From the NCBI GenBank assembly GCA_948099385.1, contig CANUEZ040000209.1, forward strand, positions 992,001 through 1,056,000: 64,000 nucleotides of DNA, in the 5' to 3' direction. Shown here piece by piece: positions 48,742-59,499 of this stretch. Origin of the DNA: Fasciola hepatica. Lineage: Eukaryota; Platyhelminthes; Trematoda; Plagiorchiida; Fasciolidae. The position numbers and the translations under genes were made by a program. Position 1 is the first letter of the stretch; the number at the start of each line of letters is the position of its first letter. Under the pieces are notes generated by a model. That model saw only the letters and a list, made by a program, of their open reading frames with translations. It was not told the DNA's origin and did no database searches.

Positions 48742-50060
48742 TCAACTCCGGTGGCCAGTCTTTCTTGATAGCAGTGAATGCTGACGAGTATTACTATCTC
48801 TCGACACTGGATTGGCAGTTGACATGAAATAACACTGTTCAGCTGCGGCGAATCGCGGAAATCTTGATAGAACATCAGCATGCGGAACTGTTTCACCAGG
48901 CCGATGTAGGATATTGTAATAATATGCAACCAGAGCAATACTCCACCGTTGCATCATGGCGGCTGTGGACTTAGAAACTGATTTATTCGGGTTGAATAGA
49001 AACTGTGGCATTTGGTGATCCGTGACAATTGTGTACTGTAATCCAAACAGGTACTTGTGAAGAATACGACTAAAGCATCTTTCAGTGTCTGTGAGCATCT
49101 TCTCTCTGCAGCATCCAGACGTTGAGAGATACAGATGACCGAGCATCCATCTCGTCCAGGAATCGCGCCCATTCCTAGCTAAGATGCATCAGCGATTAGC
49201 ACTGTGTGTTCGGATGGCGCGAATGGGGATAATCTTTGACGTTCATCTATGCTGATAATGAGATATCGCAAGGCTCTCTCGCATTGGTCCGTCCCTGCTA
49301 CACATTGGATGGATAGGCGAGGAATAACGACTTTGACTCTTTAGCAAACTTCGGCATGAACCTGGAATGTAACTGAAGATAACCAAGGATCAACCTCAAG
49401 TGTGCTTGATCCTTTAGTGACTCTTTTTCAGCAATGGGTTTGAAACGATCCGGACCTGGCTGGTTTCTACTGACATTCACCGTGAACCCGAGGAAACCCA
49501 TTTCCCGGACACCAAATTTGCCTTTCGAGGGCTTGATCAGAACATTCTTGGCTACGAATCACTCCGAGGTTTGCCTTAAGGGATGATCATGTTCATATTT
49601 CGACCCACCACAGACGATTACACTATCCTGATATTTCACTACTCCGGTCGATAGCAGCCTGAAACATACCCCAAAGGTTGTTGATGATGGTAAGCGGGCT
49701 CGATTATGGGAGCAGCGGAATCTATCGGCATGCGTAAGCGATATCTATTTTCGAAAAAATGTTCAGTGGAGCATGGGTTTCATAAAATCGCCGGCTTCAT
49801 GTTAATCGCCGCACATCTTCGTAGTCGCGCATTCAAAGTGAGACTGTAGTGCCCAAATGTACGTGGCATTTTTCCATCGCTTTTCATTGCCACAACTATC
49901 GGAGTCACCCAAAAAGAGGGACTGACTGGAGTGGTCACACCCTTCCACTCCATTTGCCTCAGTACTTTCAGAACACCTTCTCTGTTTGATCGTTGTACAG
50001 CACTCTTCGTTCGACGAACACTGGATCACTATCGACTTCAAACTTCACCGGCTCCACTGC
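48742..50060 (-). pseudogene. Gypsy-1 copy 2: reverse transcriptase and RNase H relic
   Basis: Minus strand. The RT start has LRQMEWKGVTTPV and TPIVVAMKSDGKMPRTFG (about 49960-49860). The middle has SKIDIAYA and a shortened stretch with YQDSVIVCGGSKYEHDHPL, so the catalytic YLDD is YQDS. The RT end has MGFLGFTVNVSRNQPGPDRF and LRLILGYLQLHSRFMPKFAK (49501-49330). RNase H follows, with SQRLDAAERRCSQ, HKYLFGLQYTIVTDHQ and KSTAAMMQRWSIALVAYYYN (49172-48880), then HADVLSRFPRF. Several stops and shifts occur, plus loss of part of the RT palm around 49600-49700. It is the same family as 7445-9182. Confidence 0.92.
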
Positions 50061-50405
50061 CATCCTGCCACGCTTGTTGAAGCATTGTATCACTAGCTGT
50101 TGGAGAATCACAGGATCAATGGGAGTGGCTGACGGTGCATGAAATGAAAGTGAGTGGCTCATGGCTCGTAATGCATTCAATCCCAGGAAAGACGGACTAC
50201 CAACAAATGGCTCACAAATTCTGCGAGCCTCTGAAATGTTCAAGCTCTTCTGTTCCAGTAAGCACCGCTGTATCGTGATGCTGTTGATTTCTGCAATTAG
50301 TCGATCGCAAAGCGTCACCTTCAACCGATCTCTATAATTACAGCGGGCAGCTTGCTTAGTCAGTTTTTGAATGAATTCGCGACAAGACACACTTTGCCCT
50401 CGCAC
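50060..50405 (-). pseudogene. Gypsy-1 copy 2: gag joined to protease end by an internal deletion
   Basis: One open frame begins with gag-type FIQKLTKQAARCNYRDRL and LLEQKSLNISEARRICE, then switches directly to SFLGLNALRAMSHSLSFH, the end of the retropepsin. Copy 1 (7445-8505) has the intervening zinc-knuckle region and DTGS loop, which are absent here. The join is in frame. It continues as VEPVKFEVDSDPVFVERRVL, the link into RT. Confidence 0.85.
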
Positions 50406-50434
50406 TTACAATGCATAGTTATTCGTTTTTTTTA

Positions 50435-50800
50435 CCAGCCAATGTGGCGGTCTGAGCATGGCGTTCACAGTCACTCATGTCAGAAACAATTCCTGACTAT
50501 TTAGATACGCGGAGGCACTAGCAATTCACCAGCGTCAACTCCAGCTGTGAAAATGACGAGAATGTATAATTGCGGTAGCCTCGCCTTGGTAACGTGTTTC
50601 ATTTGCTGTCAGTAGTTGTGTGTGTGCATGTGTACCTTTGCCACTGGACGACCAACGTATATTTCTTTCGGTGGTCCCACAAGCCAACCCTTCATTTGAT
50701 CGCAAAAAAGTTACTCTATCACTTCAAATTTGCTACTGTCATTGTCTGTGCCTTACCCGTTGAGCATGAACGATTGTCATACGATGAATCTGATTCCGCT
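50435..50800 (+). repeat. Dispersed repeat, LTR-like, copy at 50.4-50.8 kb
   Basis: The stretch with cactagcaattcaccagcgtcaac, cagctgtg, aacgtgtttc and gctgtcagtagttgtgtgtg is a diverged copy of 63560-63770, in the same order and orientation. Its second half (50640-50790) resembles the arm repeats at 21130-21400 and 41100-41340. It lies just outside the 5' end of Gypsy-1 copy 2 but does not match the Gypsy-1 LTR. Confidence 0.55.
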
Positions 50801-51399
50801 GATTGACCTAATGATAGATAGTTGTTGAGGCTGACACTTATATCCATCTTGCTCAGGTTTACATCAATGACACTGCAAACCAGCACCGAATCTATCTTGA
50901 TTCTTGGCTAGATTCGCCTTGGTTCTGGGCTTTACTCAACGGGGTCAACGCGGAAGCTATGCCAACCTTGGGAAATGATGGTGCTGTGTAGTATTTTTAC
51001 CAAGAGAAGGGGCGTTTTCTGGTAGCCGTTGAGTGGTTTATCAACTTTGTCTACTGAAACTTCCTCAGAACATACAAAATGGCAGCATTTATCAAATAAC
51101 TGCAAAAGAAATCCTGACGACATGGAATTCCGATTCGGGTGTTTTTTGGTAATGCCGTTTACCCAATTGCGATTCCCACAGCTGCTACGTACAAGCCACA
51201 AACATATGCTTATCAACGATACAGAGCGCCATTGCGAGCTTTGCCCGCCCGAGAGCCAAACGCTTACTCTCATTCCTCACCGGGAGCCGAGCATCTTGGT
51301 CTCCTGCCAAGGCAATCTCCAACAATTTCCCTCTTTCTCTTTCACTTTCATGTGTAGTGCCCTTGATGATGTCGTTTGTGAACCACGCGAGACAGTTGA

Positions 51400-52990
51400 G
51401 GTTCTTGCTTCCCGGTATGCCTTTTAAACTCCTTATTGCCCGACCATTTCGATTCTTCCTTTTCTCCTCTTCCCTCTGTTCCCCATTTTCTAATTTGTTT
51501 GCACAAGTAAGATCCGACAAGCGTGAGGTTGTCCGAACTTATGCAAATCACCCGAACCGGACGGTACACCACCCATTCTCCTTGGAACGTGAGCCTCGGA
51601 ATTTGTCCCTCTCTTACGTTGTCTTTTATGTTTCTCATCCCAACTGCTTACTTTTCGATCACCTGGGAAGGCGTCGTGATTTTCTCCTGTTCTCAAGTTC
51701 TGTGATCTTTCCGGCCCGAATAACTATCCTCTTGTTTCTCTCCCACCTATTATTTCTAAGGTGCTCGAAACTGTCACTTCTGATCAGCTGCATAAGTTTC
51801 TTGTATGCAAAGGACTACTGAGTAGTTACCTCACCGTCCCACTGCGGTTCTCCTGGCTCTGGTTTCCCATTCCTGATCGGCGGCACTCGACAACCACGGA
51901 GAAACACACATAGTCTCTCCTGACACCTCCAAGGTCCTTGACCCCGTTCGGCTTGAGGGTCTTCCGGCCAAACTGTCCACATTCGGGTTCTCTTTTGCTC
52001 TCGTATCGTGAAAATTAAGTTCCTTTAGCAAGTAAATTATCTTCGCCCAGGTTGATTGGATTCTGTCTTAGCCATTTCCTGTGAAAGCTGGCGATTCCTC
52101 AGAGTCCATACTTGCGTCCACCCTCTTTATTCTCTTCAATAATGATCTACGATGTACAACTTCCAAACAAATCCAATACTTTGTCGATGACGAAACCCTT
52201 CATCCCTCCTTTTCTCACTACACCGCCCAACATGAAAACACCACCATCGATCGTGACCGCAGTGTAATCACTGTATCTTTAAACTCCGACCTCGAACAGA
52301 TCTCCTCATGAAGACCCCACGTTTATGGTCTATTTATTGCTTTCGAAACCTCCCTCTCTCGATTTTCTTGAAACATCATTTATTCATCTCTCATTTATTC
52401 TTTGATTCAACTGTGCTGCATACCACGGATTCTACCTCTCTTCTTAACTTATCTATAACTTCTTCTCTGCGTCGATCCGCTTTCATATCTTAGGTCGCCT
52501 CTCTTGCTGCGCTCAAGGGTGGTTTTCTGTTACGCGCCGGAAGTGTTTCTACTCCAGCTCACATTATTCCGCTGTATATATATGATGCGCTACCCGCACT
52601 TGAATACTGCAGTCACGTGTGGGATGGAGCTCCGTATACCTCTCATCCTCGTCTTGATCGGATTTACCAAAAGACCATCCGGCTGATTGACAACTCTTCT
52701 TTAACCTCCAATCTGCAGTAACCAGCCCATCGTCGGACTGTTGCTTCGTTGTCCTTGTTCTACCAGGAATACTCTGATTTCGTTGCGTCGACAGTTCCCG
52801 GTCCAAAATACCTGTTCCCGAACATCACATGCCCAGGCAACTAATCATTCCTATCAAGTTTCTTTCATTAGGTGTCGTACTTCTATAGTTCAATCTTCAC
52901 TTTTTCTGGGGACCTATAAACCATGAAACGCTCTTCACATTTATGTCATCCCACCCACTTTTATTCTCCTCCCCTTCAGAGGCAGGATCA
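51400..52990 (+). pseudogene. Jockey-type LINE, copy 2: reverse transcriptase and C-terminal relic
   Basis: An upstream RT segment has ISKVLETVTSDQLHKFL (about 51755-51810), then ALVSHS and ALDNHGETH (51855-51910), matching copy 1. The catalytic segment 52081-52311 has STLFILFNNDLRCTTSK and QYFVDDETLHPSF, so both aspartates of the FADD box remain. The C-terminus has YDALPALEYCSHVWDGAP (52565-52620) and RIYQKTIRLIDNSSLTS (about 52655-52710). The DNA is strongly pyrimidine-rich at 51420-51780. The 3' end is near 52990. Stops and shifts make it non-coding. Confidence 0.86.
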
Positions 52991-52999
52991 ATAAACAGG

Positions 53000-53808
53000 A
53001 CCTACGTGAGTATTCCTCGACAAAACAATTCCATAGGGTCTTTTGATTGTGGGTTTACATTTTATTCCGCAATTCATATCACTTGTATTGGAAGAAGGAT
53101 TCAGTATCACCATCAGTAATTATATCGTTATTAATTACATATATACATAGGACAGTGCAAAATCACTACATGATTCGGGATGCAAACAACTGCATCCATC
53201 CAAGGCACGTGATAGAGCCTGGATTTAGAAGAAATAGAACCTAGAATTTCCAGGTGAAAAAGTGGTTTTATTGTTAGTTTGGTTGTTCGTCACACCGTTT
53301 TCTCAAGAAATGCAAATGTTCAAAACATTGAAAGCCGTGAAAGTACCTTGAAGCTGTTTCATCCTTTTTAGTAGTCGTCAGCAGTGCGCACCCACACTAC
53401 TTCCGACAGTGATGCAGGTTACTCGTCTGGACCACCGACCTTATCCTGCTCCATATACACCAACACCCCATACACCTGAAGGGGATATATCACTCTCCGT
53501 CTAAGGCCAATGTGGGCCATTTTTAGGTACTGGATATCGTGCAAGTCGGCGAATTTCCTTGTCTACAAGCCAATTTCTGCATATATGTTTCTGTCTTAAC
53601 AATTCAATTTGCCGTAATATCCGTATTCTGTTTACTAACAAGCTTTTAATTATTACGTCGAAAAATTCGACTCCCACAAAATGTGAATAATCGTCCGTCG
53701 CACCACTACTCAGCATTCACGAGAACAAATTTACTCAGATCACCCAGTTAGTTTGAATATGCCGAACTAGATGAGCAACTAACAAAATATGCACGTGGAT
53801 ATGGGGGA
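53000..53808. other. No gene recognised
   Basis: Flank of the Jockey relic up to the resumption of the inverted repeat. Short frames only. Confidence 0.45.
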
Positions 53809-55877
53809 CTGGACGTGTGTATCTCGTGGATCCGTTCCATAAATGATTTTATGAAGCATAATTAGTTAAGTTAGGCCAATATCATAGTATACATGTCGGA
53901 ATGGTAATTTTGTAAATCCGAATCCCAGTACTACATAAAGTAGATCTCCATTGGTAAACACTAGTCGGGATCTCCCCCGTCGTTTCTTTCTGAGAGGCAC
54001 TGCACTCATTCAAAGACATGGTCTATAAGAAATGGGCATAATTGTAGTAATAGTTTTGGCGCAAAGTTTGTCTAAAAGAGATATACACTTTACTTATTTC
54101 AACCAATCTAACAGATAAATTTCAACAGACGAACAATCATAATCTGGCATTCTTATACTCTGCTGTTTAAGCGGTTCTGTGCAACCAGTGCAGGAATATC
54201 TACGCCCCAAGTGGTTCGCAGAAGAGTTCAGTAACGTCGAAGAAACTTTTCGTTTTATTTCCTTATATGGAGATTTTCCGTTTTTTAAGTGAATAAACAT
54301 CATGTCGAGATGCACATTTGATAGTACAATGAGAATAGCAATAATGTGGATTGAATTAAACATGTGAGTTGCACTCTGCTTATCCAGCAATCAAATAACG
54401 TTTTGTTCTTTAGCAGTTAGTCTATTTTTCAGTATCTCGGGCTTCCTCCGAATTTCCCATTTACCATCCGATGGCTACGGCTATTTTCGGTTGGTTCCAG
54501 AAAATTGTCGGATTCGTATGCTTTCCGATGATCAGAGGCTCCAACTTTACACCAAATGTACTGCAGAGCATCTTGATCGCAACTAATATTTTGCTCTCTT
54601 TATTGTCGAAACACTTTTCCACTTACTGGAACAATGTTCCTGTCGTATGCTTTGAAACAATAAGCCTGATTCCCTAACATTGAACTTGTTGCGTGACTCA
54701 TTACCTGACCGTGTTTCTGGTATTCTCTACCACCAGGTGTCCATAATCTGCGTAGAAACTCCCGAGGATTCCCCGAGCAAAGTGCTACGCCATTGTGCAG
54801 GACATCCTTGGAATTCGAATAACCGAAGTTTGCTGGTTGTCAAATATTCACGCCTAATTTCGCCAGCTATGTTTTGATTGTTTCTTGCAGCGGCTTTCCA
54901 GAATGTCTAACTACCATCAGACCAACGGTTCAACTCATCGGTTTCTGGATCACTTTGTCAGGCGAATAATATTGACATGGGAGCGTGATGCGCAATCTCT
55001 CCTGACCCCAGTCATCTAAAGTCCCTAAAATCATTGCTGCCGACTTAGGTAGGACTTGGTGAACATGATTAGAACTCACCAAATCTTGTAGCTTCGGGAT
55101 TCGAACTTATCACACGATTGTGCATTTGTGCCATAAAAGGACAACCTGCATAACCTCAAAGGCTAATTGCACTGTTAGAGACTGCCGACAACCAAACTCT
55201 CAGATTCTGAGTGGAGAACCAAATATGGTCCCACTTGGCCAGGTGTGGTAAGGGGCAAGAAATGTGATACCACATCCCCATGGAAAAGGGCATGACGTAT
55301 TTTGTTTGGAAACATTTCGAAGTACATTTCTCTTGGAATTGTTTCTTGTTCGAGGGTAAATGCTCAATCAAAATGTTTCTTGTTCAAGTCTGCACGGTTT
55401 ATTGAATGATTAGAATTTTTCCATGGGCACGTGTTCTTGCACCACATTGCTTACAGGGAGTTTATGACATTCCAGAAGGTTTTAATCTGTGTGGACCTAT
55501 TATGCCTGTGAATATCCAAATCTGCTCACAACGGAAGACTGACGAACTTGGACTAAGGCCACTGATTTTCATTGTTGTGAAATTGTTAATTTCTGGAGCA
55601 TATGAAGATTCTTCTCAATTTCACCCATATCATACGAATTGCGATCACATTTTTGACTGATAGTTGCCAAATCAAACCAGCAAGACTCAACTAGAAATTA
55701 ATAATATTTCACTGATGAAGAATAATTGACAGACGCTTGGATTTTCAGAAGAGAAATACAATAGGGCTCGTACCTACGCAAGATATCTTCTGTAAAATGC
55801 CCCTCTACACACACACAAGGTACGCCTGAGTATTAGACAAGTTGATTTTATTCTCTATTCTTCAATCCAGTTGGATT
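53809..55877 (-). repeat. Inverted repeat, right arm, distal segment
   Basis: Reverse complement of 16958-19030, with several small indels and about 2-5% sampled mismatch. The outer edge is near 55877, beside attctctattcttcaatcca. The 84-codon frame at 55406-55660 and its mirror at 17413-17165 differ at about a dozen residues, so they show no sign of constraint. Confidence 0.9.
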
Positions 55878-56781
55878 GAAGACCAAATAATGAAACCAAG
55901 TCGAAAAAGGGAACCGGGAATATTGAACTATTCCCTTAAAGGCTATATTCTGACGCGGATAACTGTTTATATTGTATGAATTGTGGATAAGAAATCTCCC
56001 GCTTACTCCTTCTATTGCATTCACATATTTATACTATGAGAATTCGTGCGCACGGAAAACGTGATCGAACGGACTGTCAAACAGAACTTGCTTATTCATA
56101 GCTGACCAAAAATGAAAGCACTATTCTTCTCCAAAGTCCGTTTCGTTCATTGTTTTGCCCATATTGTGGGAAGTATACGACCATACATAGCATTCCGGCA
56201 GATAATTACACTTTCGTCTGCCTTTACGCACTCATTTTGATAACCAATAAATTCATTAAGAGACTTATGAAGTATGCCGCTAGGTTTATACTTGAACTTG
56301 ATATTGTGTGTTTGTAGAGTTGAATCATCACCACTCGGATTCAGAACGTGTACTGAGCCGAAGAACGCCGAAACTCTGTCAGTGAGCACGAACTCGACAT
56401 GTATCAAACGCAATGACTGAGGAGAGATTTGTGAGATTTGGATAGTCCTTACCTCACTAGTGAATAACCATCTCAAAGCACACAGTGTTAGTTGACCTCG
56501 TCACCACGGATGCGTATGGTCTGAAATGCTACGAAAAGCACCTAACATAAATGAACACTCACACTCACAAAAACCACCAACCGGCACACACACAACCGGC
56601 TAACAATAAAATCAACCAACAACAAAGTACTCCTAAAACTAGAACTTATACAGTAAAAACAAAACAAGGCAAATAGAAATTCTGTTATATTTCTGGTATT
56701 GTTTCGCCCACGAATGTAAAGAAACATCTGTATTTTATCTATTCGCACACGACGTCTGTTTCCACTCAGCTTTAAATGGAG
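55878..56781. other. Single-copy DNA between the right arm and DR2
   Basis: About 900 bp with no copy elsewhere in the window. It contains the candidate exon at 56147-56476 and a CA/ACC-rich low-complexity patch at 56555-56640. Confidence 0.6.
56147..56476 (-). CDS. Candidate exon or ORF of unknown function (109 codons)
   Basis: This minus-strand frame is 109 codons long and lies in single-copy DNA, unlike nearly every other long frame here. Within it, ctcacaaatctctcctcag followed by TCATTGCG (about 56425) is a good-looking splice acceptor. From there the frame runs about 89 codons to a stop at 56147, so it could be a terminal exon. The peptide includes RLIHVEFVLTDRVSAFFGSV and SLNEFIGYQNECVKADESV, of mixed composition without repeats. 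I recognise no domain, and the codons could be open by chance. No polyadenylation signal was established. Confidence 0.3.
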   Translation of the reverse strand: MRWLFTSEVRTIQISQISPQSLRLIHVEFVLTDRVSAFFGSVHVLNPSGDDSTLQTHNIKFKYKPSGILHKSLNEFIGYQNECVKADESVIICRNAMYGRILPTIWAKQ

Positions 56782-59499
56782 GCCGAATTACCTATTCTTT
56801 TAGCAATATTTCCTGTTGTTCCCTAATATTCCCCTGTTCATCTTCCTTGTCCTTCGATAAAAGTTCAAATTTCTTCACCGATGATAGACGAACTTCAGTC
56901 AATTATCTTTCATACCATATTCCAAATGAGCAATGTGTTACATTTTCGCACTTCATCTGACGAAATACACTACATTTGCGAACCGAAACCGTATCTGACT
57001 CCACTCATCACTTACATATTGGTCTATCCAAGTGTTAAACTCACGCATCTAGACAATCCATTTGTCTTTTCACCCTCACCCACCTGAACATCCACAGAGG
57101 CCATGCTAATGTTCATGTGACACAAGTTCTCACAAACCAGATGAAAGACTTGACTGAATTTCTGAACAATGTTGGCTGTGGGATTTTTGCCTTTCAAATT
57201 TTGTGAAGGTCCTGTTAAGTGAATAGTTTTGGAACTGAAGTACGGATGTATGCCAATGTGAATGTCTAACCAAATGAGGATAAATCACAAATAACGAAAT
57301 ATGAGGTTATACACAGCCTTGAGCATATATATTTGGCATAAACATTCACATTGTCACAGATAGCTGAAATACCAGTTTTACGGATCTCCCGTTGGCAGCT
57401 CCAATTTGAATATGATTAAAAATATGTCCTTAGTTTGAATTGGTGAATTTAATACACTCCAATCAAATTACAAAAGTTTTAAAAATGAAGATGTCAAGGG
57501 TATCCACGCAGCACTGGAAGAAAATACTAATGATAGTTTTTGTTCAATCTACTTTGCCTGTTCTAGGTGATCATAACTCAGTAGACTTTGATCACATTCA
57601 ATGCTCTCTTATCAATTCACAATATTCCGAATTTCTCAAACATGTAACACTCATTTATACACACACTCACACATGTACACACATGCACACTGAAACCCAA
57701 CTCAATCTATTTAACGTGACCTGGGCTATACCCTTTTGGAATTAATTTGAAAAAAAAACTATCAAATAAATTTGCTGAACTATCACTATGATTAGCGTAA
57801 CCATAACATATTTTTGGAAAATCATGAGATCGATTTGAGAACCGAAAGCAATTTTTCTTTTTCCCTACGGTGAATGATATCTCCTTAGTCAACCGCCCAC
57901 AAGCATCATCATCATCAGCAGCATTCGGCTCATCGACATGGAACAGGAATGAAAAAATATGAATCACGGTAATATGTGAAACATATCGGCACTCCGTTCC
58001 GTTGGATAATACCTGTTGAATTTTTTTGGTTCTCATCCTAAAAAGTAACTACTCCAGAAACGCATTTATTCATAACCAATGTGTACCGAATGAGTGCAGT
58101 ATAGTTGAGCCCATTTTTCACTAAAATATGGCTACCAAGGTCCTCATAAACATAGATCCTTTGAATCAACAGGAAAAAAATTATCCGTTTAAACGTAACC
58201 TGTGGCACCTCACATTAAAAAATTGAAATCCGACTACTACTTCACGTGGATGTGCTTATTTCCAACTAGTGGTATATTTCTTTTCTCCGGATGGAAACTG
58301 CAGAAAACAGAGTACGCAGTAAGTCGAAACTGGTGGAATATTCTGGGGAAAATATCGAAGTCTCGGATCATCATTGGTGGTAGACAGTAATACACTGTCA
58401 GCTAGCTTGTTATCACATTTGAACTGTTGTGAATGTATGCGCTTCACTACTCCAGGTTATAGGGTCTGATTGCCGTCTATCCCTAATAAAACATAATACA
58501 TTGGGTCATCTAGACCATGAGGTACTGAAGATCAAGCATTTCTTTAAAAAACCCAACAGAATACCAATTTACTTGCAACTGACAACAATCCCGAATGTTC
58601 GAATTGCTAACATTCAAGTCAGCTGCTGGAGTTGAAATTGGTATTGAACAAGCAATTTTTACGGTATCCTACTTCAGCTGTCAAACGATTTTCATATTTG
58701 AAACAGTCTATCGGTCAGTACTTAAAGAGGTCAAATCGTGTGGGGTCCTTACGTTTTATGTACCCTTACTAATACCCACAGATACAATAAACGGACAAGA
58801 AGCACTACTTATCACGTTCCTCAAAAAATAGGGCCCAATCTGCACTAATTCATGTCGTGGGGAGATTCATGGAGATGAACACTGCGCACGAGAGGGTTCT
58901 CCCCTCCATCTATCCCAGAGTGATTGCGGTGGGGAATACTAGAAAGCTTGTGTTGACGGAGCACAGAGTAACTACAATTAGTATGTGCACGATCATTTGC
59001 GCAACTGGTGTAACTTTTGACACATTTTGTGTTTCTTCCTAATTGGCATTAGAACGCCGAATGAGTACATGAAAACACAGGCTGGTAAAAAAAAATTGAA
59101 TACCTATGCAATGCGACTGTCGAGAAGCGATCAGGACGATCACATGCGTACCCTTGTGACAGGAACAAACTCCTTGCAGATTTCCGAACAATCGAATACA
59201 TGCTGATATCTATCCGTGGATAATCTTCGTTTCACGAAAACTTTCACTGGTGAGAAATATGACAGCATAGAAAATTTACGGTGTGGGAAATGTGTCCAGA
59301 CACCCATTGTTCGATTAGATTTTCGCTGATTTGCGTACTGAGAAGTACAGAAGTAGTCCGACACAGAATACAGTTTAGATGGGTATGGACAAATCTGGCG
59401 ATTTTTTTCACGAAGTAAATTACACTCCTTATCCTTGCAACAATGATCCTTATGATTCTTGTCATCGCTTTCAATTTTTCCCTGGAAGTGCAACTTCGT

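Larger units (their letters stand above)
42869..53808. mobile_element. 10.9-kb transposon-filled block present only in the right arm
   Basis: The two sides of this block are contiguous with the left arm except for its 600-bp segment 19031-19633. Inside are Gypsy-3 (44270-45492), a well-preserved unidentified block (45520-45990), Gypsy-1 copy 2 on the minus strand (47345-50405) and Jockey copy 2 on the plus strand (51400-52990). It is therefore a cluster of nested insertions, or equally a remnant of the ancestral sequence that the left arm lost. I found no target-site duplication at its edges. Confidence 0.85.

Noticed and set aside
51357..51821. 154-codon plus-strand ORF, hydrophobic
   Set aside because: Same composition artefact in the second Jockey copy; only its final residues coincide with an RT motif, in another frame.
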